From a virus: 24,624 bases of DNA. The position numbers and the translations under genes were made by a program. Where the stretch lies: positions 1-24,624 of IMG/VR virus record IMGVR_UViG_3300042402_002201. One strand, given 5' to 3'. Positions 13,182 through 21,265 of this stretch are shown here, piece by piece. Every line of letters starts with the position of its first letter. Position 1 is the first letter of the stretch. A model generated the notes under the pieces. That model saw only the letters and a list, made by a program, of their open reading frames with translations, searched no databases and was not told where the DNA came from.

Positions 13182-14741
13182 TTATTCGATAATTTCAGAC
13201 ATTGCATCATCGCTATCTTCGATGACTTCATCCATTTCAGGATCGTCTTTAGTATCAGATTCTTCGACCTCAAACAACTGATTAAACATAGTATGTGCAT
13301 TGACAGTTTTCTTACCACTAAAGCCTTGACCGGCCTTAAACTGTTGCCAAAATCTATCATACTTATCAATCATAGCAAGGCTCTTTTCACGATCCTTGAG
13401 AGAGAAAATCTCGTCAACAATATCTGAGAAGTTAAGATGACCATGTGGATCCATAACCATCTTAGGCTTGATACCTTGATCGTAACGGCGATTTGCTTCC
13501 TGCACTGCAATCATATGCTGATATACATTGTGTGCTTGAATCAATGTATATGAAAGGGTATCCCAACTAGTCTTAGTTTCTTTACCATGCTGGCCTAAGA
13601 AACCGTGACCACGATAACAAATGTCTTTCATCAATAACTTGTCAGTTACTGGGCTGTCGGTAAACAACTTGTGAATACCATCTTGCAATACACCATCACT
13701 ATACTTGCGATTGTCTGTTGCATAGTTCTTATTTTCAGCAGTCTTTTCCATTGCATAAGTCCACTTAGTGTCATGCTCAAACGTATTATTATTATAAGCA
13801 AGACCCTTAGCAGCCGCAAAGAACGGACTAGCACAGTCAAATGTAATTTGTAGTTTTGGATTGTGATACTTACGAATTGCTCGTTGAATATCACTGAACA
13901 ATACAGCATATTCCATGATACTAGTGCCGAGACAGTGAATCAAATCTTGCTTACCTTCTTCAAGGAAGCCATCATGAATAATGCCTACAAGACGCTTCAA
14001 CATCAAGTGAATGTCAATCTTGTTTTGACCACCAAACGCCCAGCCATTGAATGCACGATCACCATAGATACTAGTGTCGCAATACTTCTTCATTTCTTCA
14101 TACCAGTCATCACTCTGTGTATGATTGCGTCCCTGTAACACGTTTAAGAACTTGCAACGACCATCTCGGTTCTGAATAAAGTATTCATTGTTAATATGAG
14201 TAGCAGTAATTGCTTCTTCAATCGTACTGATACCATGTGCTGATTTGCCGGTCTTCTTATCTTTGATATGATAAGTTGTTAGTGATTGTGAAGGAATATC
14301 AAGGCACATGCCATAATCCATGTACTCATCCATCCACTTAAGAACTTCTGTTCTCTTCTTCATTGCACGTGGGCAATTAGGGTCCTTCCAATCTGCTGGC
14401 CATTGACACTTAAGAATCTGAAACCCACCAGAGTCTCCTAGAAGAAATGTACCTTCTTCTCTCTTGCGAATGATAGATTCGTTATGGTCATCCTTAGTAA
14501 TATCAAGATTCGCATGACCAGCAGAATACAAGCCCCACTTATATGTGTATAAGCCTTGCTTGCTATTAAGGAAGTTCAAACATTCAACGTCACCGTTGAA
14601 ACTTGCAGGGATTCTAGCCTTGTCAAAATACTGTTCACCTTCACGTTGCTTACCTAAGCCACTAATGAAGAATGAACTGACTGCTGGCAGAAATAAGGCC
14701 CAATTAGGGTTGTGACTATTTGAAAGATTAATTTGATTCAT
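13182..14741 (-). CDS. dpdA: DpdA-like DNA guanine transglycosylase (TGT superfamily)
   Basis: DpdA enzymes exchange guanine in DNA for a 7-deazaguanine base, as TGT does in tRNA. The 519-aa protein has the TGT active-site blocks in order: GDSGGFQIL (102-110, D103 equals the TGT general acid/base Asp), FLNVLQG (198-204, like G-I-V-Q-G), GWAFGGQ (233-239, like GGLAVG), HCLGTS (269-274, like YLMGVG) and TFDCASPFFAAAKG (300-313), where D302 matches the TGT nucleophile in FDC..PTR. The TGT CxCxxC zinc site is not seen, as expected for a distant relative acting on DNA. An acidic tail ends the protein. FolE, QueD and QueE elsewhere in the window supply the base. The start at 14741 overlaps the sulfotransferase gene by 14 bases. 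Known phage DpdAs vary widely, so the subfamily remains open. Confidence 0.88.
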   Translation of the reverse strand: MNQINLSNSHNPNWALFLPAVSSFFISGLGKQREGEQYFDKARIPASFNGDVECLNFLNSKQGLYTYKWGLYSAGHANLDITKDDHNESIIRKREEGTFLLGDSGGFQILKCQWPADWKDPNCPRAMKKRTEVLKWMDEYMDYGMCLDIPSQSLTTYHIKDKKTGKSAHGISTIEEAITATHINNEYFIQNRDGRCKFLNVLQGRNHTQSDDWYEEMKKYCDTSIYGDRAFNGWAFGGQNKIDIHLMLKRLVGIIHDGFLEEGKQDLIHCLGTSIMEYAVLFSDIQRAIRKYHNPKLQITFDCASPFFAAAKGLAYNNNTFEHDTKWTYAMEKTAENKNYATDNRKYSDGVLQDGIHKLFTDSPVTDKLLMKDICYRGHGFLGQHGKETKTSWDTLSYTLIQAHNVYQHMIAVQEANRRYDQGIKPKMVMDPHGHLNFSDIVDEIFSLKDREKSLAMIDKYDRFWQQFKAGQGFSGKKTVNAHTMFNQLFEVEESDTKDDPEMDEVIEDSDDAMSEIIE

Positions 14742-15327
14742 GCCATTTTACCTGATCAAAAAATTTCTGATCCTCTGCAAGGTACTCCATCATGTCATTA
14801 TATATGTCTTTATCATTACGTGCAACATCTACTAGATGTTTAGGGCTTGAACCATCAGTCCAACATTTCCATTCAACAGGACCTTCTTTAAAATCGGGAA
14901 CCATTGGACGTAACAAGTTGTACATATCACTTCCCCAATCACTTCTATTCTCATACTTGATGTAAATTACATCATCTAAATTAACACCATTTAGAAATTG
15001 TAACTGTGTACAAGTATGAGGATCTGTTGGAAAATTATTAAAGATTTTTTCTCTACTATAGATTGTGTCTAAGTCAAAATCTTCAGGGGCATACATGCCA
15101 GAAATAATTCTTTCTAGCGGATCACGTAAAACAATAAGTTTTGTTTTGTTGCGTAAATTTTCGAAACTGTCTAGTGGTTTAAGATTTTCGATAGTCCCAA
15201 TACAATCAAAATTATTGTGTTCGAATACACTGCGTAACCAAGTGCTTCCGCACCTAGTTACGGGGATGTAAACAAAATCTACATCTTTACGTGAGTATAC
15301 TGCGTTACCGATATTAATCTTACTCAT
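14728..15327 (-). CDS. Sulfotransferase-family protein
   Basis: Sulfotransferases move a sulfo group from PAPS to a hydroxyl or amine. The 199-aa protein has a 5'-phosphosulfate loop at VYIPVTRCGSTWLRSVF (19-35; R25-C-G-S-T stands where K-x-G-T-T/S is usual) and a 3'-phosphate site VLRDPLERIISG (66-77; RDP..R..SG). These two motifs in this spacing are diagnostic. The usual Lys in the first loop is Arg, as in many Sulfotransfer_2/3 type members. The ATG at 15327 overlaps the upstream stop (TAATG). It lies directly ahead of dpdA, and a kinase with APS-kinase features is encoded at 4137-4994, so PAPS could be made by the phage. The acceptor is unknown; glycan, virion protein or DNA cannot be separated. 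Confidence 0.82.
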   Translation of the reverse strand: MSKINIGNAVYSRKDVDFVYIPVTRCGSTWLRSVFEHNNFDCIGTIENLKPLDSFENLRNKTKLIVLRDPLERIISGMYAPEDFDLDTIYSREKIFNNFPTDPHTCTQLQFLNGVNLDDVIYIKYENRSDWGSDMYNLLRPMVPDFKEGPVEWKCWTDGSSPKHLVDVARNDKDIYNDMMEYLAEDQKFFDQVKWHESN

Positions 15328-15719
15328 TATATACTTGTCTGTACTTCTTCACCATATGAATTGCGTTGATTTACTAGAGTCTTAACCATTGAGATTTGAT
15401 CATCAATAGTTTTACGTTGCTCTAATAAATCTTTAATAGCAACATTAGATTTTGCTAATGTTTGTATTTGCAATTCTTCATCACGTTTTTGTCGGGCCCA
15501 ATCAAGCAATGATTCTGCTTCGGCGTTTAATCCAACACTAGTATATCCTGTTTGAATTTGAACCCAATTATTACCGTCATATACTTCTAAATTTTGATTA
15601 GTAGTATTGTAACGTACATCGCCGACGCCTAATGCGCCGCTATAGTTGTTAATATAGGTGCTTCCGGGGCCACCGGTGACCTGCATATATCTACCTGTTG
15701 CACTAATACTCTTTATCAT
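15327..15719 (-). CDS. Virion-like small protein with a coiled-coil tail, 130 aa
   Basis: The first ~55 residues are beta-rich with Gly, Asn and Tyr: a TGGPGSTYINNY segment, then VRYNTTNQNLEVYDGNNWVQI, a repeat-like motif found often in phage tail and tail-fibre proteins (RYN....L.VYDG..W). From about residue 65 (LNAEAESLLDWARQKRDEE) to the end it is helical with many Gln and Leu, likely a coiled coil. I recall similar small proteins in marine phages. It overlaps the sliding clamp (ATGA) and the sulfotransferase (TAATG), an odd place for a virion protein, so it might instead be a small adaptor. No signal or membrane segment. Confidence 0.65.
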   Translation of the reverse strand: MIKSISATGRYMQVTGGPGSTYINNYSGALGVGDVRYNTTNQNLEVYDGNNWVQIQTGYTSVGLNAEAESLLDWARQKRDEELQIQTLAKSNVAIKDLLEQRKTIDDQISMVKTLVNQRNSYGEEVQTSI

Positions 15720-16447
15720 TTTGCCTGCGCGGGAAGTAGATAACGATATGTTGCTAGACCTGAATCTACAACAATCTCTGCGGCACCTGCATCACTGATA
15801 CGAACAGTCTTGTCACCTGGAAGATCCATGATTGACTGAAATACCTTGACGGGCCACATCCATTGACGGCTTAGTGTACCTGATACACCTGTGTGAAATA
15901 CAAAGTTACCACTGTGAGTTGATGGGTCACCAAAGTAAATCTTTAGATCACCGTTGTCAGTCTTAGTAGTAAAGTTGTTTTCTTCGCTGTTAGCACTAGC
16001 CTGCTTCTTAAGACGCATGATACCAGCAACAGTAGGTTCGAATTCAACGTTCCATGATGCACCTTTAAACGTTACGTTACGTACCTTTTCTTCGATAATG
16101 GTCTTGCTCATTAGTCGATAGTCGTTAACGAAATCGTTGCTTGATGTTTCAAAGTGAATTGCAGTAGGAGTATCTACTCCATCCTTGTTGACACGGGTAA
16201 CATTGATAGTTGCCTTGTCATCATAGTCATCAAAACCGAGAATAGTCTTGAGTTTGCCTAGATTAGGCATACCAAATGTGCCGATGAAATCTGCGATTGG
16301 AGTCTTGAATGTACCAGTTACGATAACACTCTTATCTTCTGCGATTGCGGCAATCTGTGTTTCCTGATCTGTGCCTACGACCTTGATTAGATCGATCACA
16401 CCTAGACCATGTGTGTGCTGAATTAAGTCCTGTAAATTATCTTTCAT
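15716..16447 (-). CDS. DNA polymerase sliding clamp (T4 gp45-like)
   Basis: The clamp encircles DNA and holds the polymerase on the template; in T4 it also activates late transcription. The 243-aa protein (T4 gp45 has 228) begins with MKDNLQDLIQHTHGLGVIDLIKV, followed by alternating beta-strands (SVIVTGTFKTPIADFIGTFGMPNLGKLKTIL) and ends with RISDAGAAEIVVDSGLATYRYLLPA, the strand pattern and end of T4-type clamps. It lies next to the polymerase gene, as in other T4-like phages. AGAAGGA precedes the ATG and a near-consensus promoter drives it. The polymerase ends in a clamp-binding type peptide, which supports the pairing. Confidence 0.88.
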   Translation of the reverse strand: MKDNLQDLIQHTHGLGVIDLIKVVGTDQETQIAAIAEDKSVIVTGTFKTPIADFIGTFGMPNLGKLKTILGFDDYDDKATINVTRVNKDGVDTPTAIHFETSSNDFVNDYRLMSKTIIEEKVRNVTFKGASWNVEFEPTVAGIMRLKKQASANSEENNFTTKTDNGDLKIYFGDPSTHSGNFVFHTGVSGTLSRQWMWPVKVFQSIMDLPGDKTVRISDAGAAEIVVDSGLATYRYLLPAQAK

Positions 16448-16462
16448 GTGTGTTTTCCTTCT

Positions 16463-16472
16463 TTAATATTTA
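16463..16472 (-). promoter_or_regulatory. TAAATATTAA element before the sliding clamp gene
   Basis: The 10-base TAAATATTAA on the minus strand lies 15 bases before the clamp ATG. The same 10-mer occurs at 22654-22663, before the outer-membrane barrel gene. It partly matches the T4 late -10 (TATAAATA). In AT-rich DNA this may be chance. Confidence 0.3.
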
Positions 16473-16488
16473 GGTAATGACAGTATGT

Positions 16489-16517
16489 ATAATAGTGGAT
16501 TTTATTACGTTTGTCAA
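16489..16517 (-). promoter_or_regulatory. Near-consensus sigma70-type promoter for the sliding clamp unit
   Basis: TTGACA (16517-16512), a 17-base spacer and TATTAT (16494-16489; five of six) on the minus strand, in the 78-base gap after the polymerase gene. It should drive the clamp, the 130-aa protein, the sulfotransferase and dpdA. It is among the best promoter matches in the window. Confidence 0.8.
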
Positions 16518-16525
16518 TAGCGAGT

Positions 16526-19243
16526 TTAACCGAAACTGAATAAGTCATCAAATGTTGAGTTAGTATCAGTATTTGCACGTAAATCCCATTCAAGTACACC
16601 TAATAGGTTTTCGATCTTTTCATCTACTAGAGTACGTTCCATTTCACTATCATCGAATGGAAGTTCTTTGAACCAATCGGGAAGTCGTAGTTCGTCTGTG
16701 GGATATGCAATACTTGTAAAGCCTAGTGGATTCTGTTTAAGTTTGCATACGATAACTTTCATACCATCGACCATCTTCATTGAATAGTTGTCGCTGTTTA
16801 CACGGCGTAGATAGTTCCAATTTAATGATGCACGAACATGGCCTGGCATATTTGCTTTACCAGTACTACTCTTCTTTTCAAGTTCTTCATAGTAAGTCAT
16901 CTTATTAGCACTCTTAGGCGAACCTTTAGTCCAACTATCTTGCTTACCTAGTTCTACTTTAAATTGTTTGACGGCTTCAATAACTTCATCACGGCCCTTA
17001 CCCTGTTGAATGACCATGCTCAATACATTCATCAAGAAATCTTGAACATACTTGGGAGTGTCAGCACGTTTCAAATCAAGACCCATAGCCTTGATATCAC
17101 CCAACTTGCCGTCTTGGTCCTTGCGTTTGCCTTCCTTATCAAAGATATTGATAGCATAGCGTTTCTTAGTGATAAAGATTGCACGATCACCAATCAGTTC
17201 ACGACCAGCCTTAATGATTGCACCGTTCTTTCTAGGAGCATGAAATGCTTTCTCCATGAATGCCGGGAAACTCTCATTCGCAGTATCAGCGATGCCATCA
17301 TACAAGCCGATGCAAGTTTCTTTACTCCACTCAACTTTACCACTTTCAATCTGTGACTTAAGAATAGGATATGCAGTAAAGTAGCATGAGTCAGTATCGC
17401 CATATACAATAGCATTGCCTTCATGTGAGTAAGTACCCTCAACAGTTTCATTGATAGTACTCATCATATGCTTAACAATCTGACGACCTGATAATGTTAC
17501 TGATTGACCGATACGCTTGTCGTAGAAACGGCAGTGTTCGTTCAACAATGCGCCATATGCTGAGTTAAGCAAAATCTTGCGAACCAACTGACGCTTATCA
17601 TAATACTCATACATGTCAGTTCCATAACTTTCCTTAGCCTGCTTTTGAATTGATTTACGTTCTGTATACCAACGTGTAAGCAGTCCTGGAATAACACCTT
17701 CTTTTTCATATGTAAAGATTGTGCCGTTCGCACTGATCATCCAAGGCTTATGACTATCAAAGACCATCTTCCAAATCTCTGCGGCACTCATCTCTACACT
17801 ACGACCATCTTCATAATCAACAGTAAGAATTGTGCCACGTTCTTGGCTCATGATTGCAGTATATTCAAGTGAGCCGAACAAGCCTTCCCATAGAATACTG
17901 CCTGTTACAGCATCATCACCTTCTTTATGACGCTTCTTTTCACGTGCTAGTTTGAGTCCCTTATCAAGCATGTACTGGTCAGTGAGTGTTTGTCTGACTT
18001 GAGCAATGATGGTTTCTGGCGCCATGTTAAGAGCGCGGATTGCTGACGGGTACAGTGAGTTAATGTCAACTGCTCCGACCCATTCGTGAATGCCCCTTTT
18101 GGGCGTAGCAACATAGGCACCTGCCGCTTGTTGTACATCTTCATCATGAGAACCCTTTCGTTTTTTATCAGGAACTACCAATCCACGTTCATGTGCTTCG
18201 TTCATGATTGCCATTTCAATCATTGCAACAGAACCCATGACTGTTGGCAACAAGACTGTATTCTCATGTGCTAGCGCATTTGCTAGGTCTAAGAATTTCA
18301 GTTTGTTGTGGATCTTAACCAACAACATCGTATCCTGACGATTGTATTCTAAGAACTTGAGCCAGTCCTTATTGTACAATTGATCAAGTGTACCTTCATA
18401 TTGTGTCTTGTTCTCACCAACTTCCATCTCACCGATGAAGTCTAGTTTATAACTGTGACGGCTCTCGTAGTTGTACTTCTTATACAACTGTAGATAGTCC
18501 ATGTGAATACGACCAACAAGATCAAATGTCGTTTCTTCTTTACCAAAACGTTCATATGTTCTTGGCTTTGGAAGTTGACCCATCAAGCAAAACTTGCGAG
18601 TATCATCCTTACTCATTACACGTGTGACACGATTAACCATATATGGAATATCGTATCCTTCTGAGTTCCAACCAGTCAATACATCTGCATCTTCAATAAG
18701 TTGAAAGAATGTCTCAAACATTTCTGTTTCATTCTTAAAGATAATGCAGTTTTCAAATTGGCTTGCAATTTCTTTTGCAGTCTCGTCAGACATGTGACGG
18801 GGAGGAATGCAAAGTGTGACTAATTGATCAAGCCAATCTAAGTAAAGACTGATTGCTGTAACCGGGTTAAAAGGATCACTAGTGGGACTGAAACCCTTAT
18901 CAGGATCAAAGTCTACCTCAATGTCAAAGAAAACAGTGTGAAGTTTTGGAGGCTCCACACCGAGATAGTTTTCGCTGAGGCAGCGAAAGACTACGTTGAT
19001 ATCACTTTCAAAAAGTTTCTTACCACTATGGATCCTGCGTTCCTTCTCAAATTCACTACGCTTACGTGTACTGAATCTGCTTACAGGATCGTTGTAGATA
19101 CTGCGATGTTTACCCTTAGGGTCGCTGTAATAAAATGTATAATTTGTAGGGAACTCTTTATACGTGCGCTTGCCTTCTGGCGTACGCTCTACCACATAAA
19201 TGCGGTCACCATTGTTATCGTGAATCGCATCAACGTAAGACAT
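16526..19243 (-). CDS. Family B DNA polymerase with proofreading exonuclease (T4 gp43-like)
   Basis: The replicative polymerase of the phage, 905 aa (T4 gp43 has 898). Exonuclease motifs: Exo I FFDIEV (105-110), Exo II LTGWNSEGYDIPY (189-201), Exo III YNRQDTMLL (300-308). Polymerase motifs: A AVDINSLYPSAI (391-402, D393), B KILLNSAYGAL (557-567), C VYGDTDSCY (613-621) with the two metal-binding Asp. All key residues are present, so both activities should work. The last ten residues (STFDDLFSFG) look like the clamp-binding end of T4 gp43. The ATG at 19243 overlaps the SGNH-like gene upstream by 14 bases. The gene is intact, without the intron or split seen in some T4-like phages. Confidence 0.97.
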   Translation of the reverse strand: MSYVDAIHDNNGDRIYVVERTPEGKRTYKEFPTNYTFYYSDPKGKHRSIYNDPVSRFSTRKRSEFEKERRIHSGKKLFESDINVVFRCLSENYLGVEPPKLHTVFFDIEVDFDPDKGFSPTSDPFNPVTAISLYLDWLDQLVTLCIPPRHMSDETAKEIASQFENCIIFKNETEMFETFFQLIEDADVLTGWNSEGYDIPYMVNRVTRVMSKDDTRKFCLMGQLPKPRTYERFGKEETTFDLVGRIHMDYLQLYKKYNYESRHSYKLDFIGEMEVGENKTQYEGTLDQLYNKDWLKFLEYNRQDTMLLVKIHNKLKFLDLANALAHENTVLLPTVMGSVAMIEMAIMNEAHERGLVVPDKKRKGSHDEDVQQAAGAYVATPKRGIHEWVGAVDINSLYPSAIRALNMAPETIIAQVRQTLTDQYMLDKGLKLAREKKRHKEGDDAVTGSILWEGLFGSLEYTAIMSQERGTILTVDYEDGRSVEMSAAEIWKMVFDSHKPWMISANGTIFTYEKEGVIPGLLTRWYTERKSIQKQAKESYGTDMYEYYDKRQLVRKILLNSAYGALLNEHCRFYDKRIGQSVTLSGRQIVKHMMSTINETVEGTYSHEGNAIVYGDTDSCYFTAYPILKSQIESGKVEWSKETCIGLYDGIADTANESFPAFMEKAFHAPRKNGAIIKAGRELIGDRAIFITKKRYAINIFDKEGKRKDQDGKLGDIKAMGLDLKRADTPKYVQDFLMNVLSMVIQQGKGRDEVIEAVKQFKVELGKQDSWTKGSPKSANKMTYYEELEKKSSTGKANMPGHVRASLNWNYLRRVNSDNYSMKMVDGMKVIVCKLKQNPLGFTSIAYPTDELRLPDWFKELPFDDSEMERTLVDEKIENLLGVLEWDLRANTDTNSTFDDLFSFG

Positions 19244-19814
19244 TCATAATCCTCATGTAAAACTTTTCTTCTAAATATTTTTGAGTTTCTAGACCCATAT
19301 GGTAATTATCACATGCGTAATCTTTGTATTGTAACTCCTCAACGATACAATTGTCAACAATTATTTCGTCCGGTTTACTAATCGTAGCATCACGCACCTG
19401 ATGAATTACCGTTACGGGCTTCGTTTTTAAAAACAAATCGGCATGATGAATATGCAACCAATTTTTAAAATTCAATGCATAGTCGCTGTAAATTCTTAGC
19501 CAAGCATTATAATTATTTTTGCTGTCGGCTGTAATATGTATCACTTTATCCTTACTGTCGAAAATATCTTCTCTAGTAAAATGAGTCCATAATATTACAA
19601 CGATATCTTTTTCTTTGAATTCAAAATTGAGTATTTGTCTTAAGATGTTTATGTTGCTATTCCCTGGAATACCCAAGTTAACGCATTCTAGTTGCATGCG
19701 TTTTGCTAGAGCATTGGGCCATGCATAAACACTGGTCTTGTTGTTTTTTGGATACACATCTGGCAGGCTCATGCCGGTAATTGCCGAACAGCCAAATGCA
19801 ACCAATCTACTCAT
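19230..19814 (-). CDS. SGNH-like protein 3
   Basis: The 194-aa protein starts MSRLVAFGCSAITG, an SGNH block I of the GCS type (8-10, S10 the likely nucleophile). CVNLGIPGNSNINILR follows as the GN block, VVILWTHFTRED matches the W-S/T block of the other two SGNH-like proteins, and DNYHMGLETQKYLEE near residue 168 could give the catalytic Asp and His. It is the shortest of the three and lies between the DsbA-like gene and the polymerase gene, with 1 base to the former and a 14-base overlap with the latter. No signal peptide. The substrate is unknown. Confidence 0.7.
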   Translation of the reverse strand: MSRLVAFGCSAITGMSLPDVYPKNNKTSVYAWPNALAKRMQLECVNLGIPGNSNINILRQILNFEFKEKDIVVILWTHFTREDIFDSKDKVIHITADSKNNYNAWLRIYSDYALNFKNWLHIHHADLFLKTKPVTVIHQVRDATISKPDEIIVDNCIVEELQYKDYACDNYHMGLETQKYLEEKFYMRIMNVLR

Positions 19815-19815
19815 A

Positions 19816-20076
19816 TTAGAGAGTCTTGCCGACGGTCTCTAGAATAGTGTTAAGTTCTTCGTTTTCTTTATTAGTCTCACCTAGGCGTGACTTGTGAGCA
19901 ACACGAATTGCCTTCTTTAGTACGCTGGGCTTGATTTCTAGTTCTTCTGCGATTGCCTTGATCGTATCAGTCAGACCCTCATTTAGGGTTTCAATCTCTT
20001 GCATCACTGCCATACCCTCGTTTACAAGTTGGGTAAGTTTGATTTTTGCTTCATTGTTAAATGTACGTGTAGTCAT
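19816..20076 (-). CDS. DsbA-like small DNA-binding protein, 86 aa
   Basis: T4 DsbA is an 89-residue double-stranded DNA-binding protein linked to late promoters. This 86-aa protein has a similar size and layout: an N-terminal helical half (NEAKIKLTQLVNEGMAVMQEIETLNEG), a TDTIKAIAEELEIKPSVLKKAIRVAH segment that looks like the helix-turn-helix part of the family, and an acidic ENEELNTILETVGKTL tail. The match is by pattern, so it remains a likely assignment. A CAGGAG site precedes the ATG, and the promoter at 20106-20134 drives it. The SGNH-like protein and polymerase genes follow in the same unit. Confidence 0.7.
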   Translation of the reverse strand: MTTRTFNNEAKIKLTQLVNEGMAVMQEIETLNEGLTDTIKAIAEELEIKPSVLKKAIRVAHKSRLGETNKENEELNTILETVGKTL

Positions 20077-20105
20077 ATAGGTTACTCCTGTATTGTGACT
20101 TTGTT

Positions 20106-20134
20106 AGTATAGTTCAAAAAGCAGGCATAGTCAA
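20106..20134 (-). promoter_or_regulatory. Strong sigma70-type promoter for the DsbA-like and polymerase unit
   Basis: TTGACT (20134-20129), a 17-base spacer and TATACT (20111-20106) on the minus strand, each five of six consensus bases. The start of transcription near 20099 leaves a leader of about 23 bases before the DsbA-like ATG. The -35 box lies inside the loop of the terminator hairpin at 20116-20141. Confidence 0.78.
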
Positions 20135-20141
20135 TAGCCTG
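20116..20141 (-). terminator. Intrinsic terminator after the glycosyltransferase-like gene, overlapping a promoter
   Basis: On the minus strand CAGGC (20141-20137) pairs with GCCTG (20126-20122) around a 10-base loop, followed by CTTTTT (20121-20116). The stem is only 5 bp but GC-rich and has a good T-run. It would end transcription of the gene at 20153-21265. The loop contains most of the -35 box of the next promoter. Confidence 0.55.
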
Positions 20142-20152
20142 TTTAGCCATTA

Positions 20153-21265
20153 TCAATAATGACCGGTTTCTCTATTATACTGTTGAATCTCTGCGTGGTG
20201 TTCAATGATTGATGCTATCAAACTATAGGGTGCTTGTACAGCGGAAAGGAAATCATTTATGTCTTTTCGGGCAAGTTGCATAAAACGGTCAAAATTATAG
20301 TCTACGTCTTGTTTAATCTTTTCCCGTAATACGGTATTTTGATCTTCAAGTTGGTTTCGGAAATCAACGGCATTGATCACCACAGCATCTAGTCTATCTT
20401 CAAGTTCTTCCCTTTGATGGTAATCCTTAACCTTTAAATAATTTTCAAATGTTCTAAATCCCATATTCTGTAACATTATAATGTTATTAACAGGACCAAC
20501 TATAATAAACGGGTGTTTATTAACAATGGCTTTCCAAATCTTTTCAGTAAACAGGTATTGTTTACCTTGAGACCATGTTTCACTTACGATACTAAATGCA
20601 GTATCTTCATATAGTTTAACATCATATGGGAATCCATAATGACTGAATGTTTCCAATGGATGAACTGAATATTCAGGTTTGTAATCCAAGGTCCTTACAG
20701 TTTCATGTAAAAAATGTTCATACTGTTCATCAGAATATTCATTGAAATAATTTTCTCTAATTGAGTTAACAGTATTAGTTGGATTATAAAATGACCAAAC
20801 TAAATTATTCAATGAATTAGTTTCATAAAATCTTTTTAACAAACCAATTCTATGAGGTTTATCTGCTTTACCGCATAGAAATAATCCTTTACCATTCTTT
20901 GGATTATATTCATTTGATACGGGGTGTTTATTATCATGTACATGATGATATGTGTACATCATACCCCAATTCAAGGTAGTTATACATTCAGGGTTGATAA
21001 GTTGATGCTCGTTTTTATATGCACCGTCTAATACAAAATAGTATTTTATATCAATTCTCTGTAAGATTGTTCTGAAACATTCAATTGCAATTGAATTATA
21101 TGATGTAAATTCTAGGTTTTCAAAAATGTGAATTAGTAATACAGTCTTATTTGGATATCTATGTTTGATATCATACATGTCCAAATAGAATTCTTCTACA
21201 TTTACTGTAGAAAATAATTTGTTATTAGAATATTTTGATAGGTGTATTAACTGATAATCTGACAT
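20153..21265 (-). CDS. Glycosyltransferase-like protein, 370 aa
   Basis: The C-terminal half has AFSIVSETWSQGKQYLFTEK, IWKAIVNKHPFIIVGPVN and MLQNMGFRTFENYL. The pattern S-E-T-x(n)-F-[ST]-E-K-x-[WI]-K-x-[IL]-x-x-x-H-P-F-I-[IL]-V-G is shared by exostosin-like and fucosyltransferase-like (GT-B) proteins common in marine phages and viruses, where the Glu-Lys pair helps to bind the sugar nucleotide. The N-terminal half (LLIHIFENLEFTSYNSIAIECF) has no known motif. It is AT-rich, soluble and starts in a TAATG overlap with the HExxH gene. A terminator follows. The family assignment is by motif, so the donor and acceptor stay unknown. Confidence 0.62.
   Translation of the reverse strand: MSDYQLIHLSKYSNNKLFSTVNVEEFYLDMYDIKHRYPNKTVLLIHIFENLEFTSYNSIAIECFRTILQRIDIKYYFVLDGAYKNEHQLINPECITTLNWGMMYTYHHVHDNKHPVSNEYNPKNGKGLFLCGKADKPHRIGLLKRFYETNSLNNLVWSFYNPTNTVNSIRENYFNEYSDEQYEHFLHETVRTLDYKPEYSVHPLETFSHYGFPYDVKLYEDTAFSIVSETWSQGKQYLFTEKIWKAIVNKHPFIIVGPVNNIIMLQNMGFRTFENYLKVKDYHQREELEDRLDAVVINAVDFRNQLEDQNTVLREKIKQDVDYNFDRFMQLARKDINDFLSAVQAPYSLIASIIEHHAEIQQYNRETGHY

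Noticed and set aside
16964-17356. Open frame of 130 codons on the plus strand
   Set aside because: Lies fully antisense within the DNA polymerase gene, which has all its motifs in the minus frame. No coding features.
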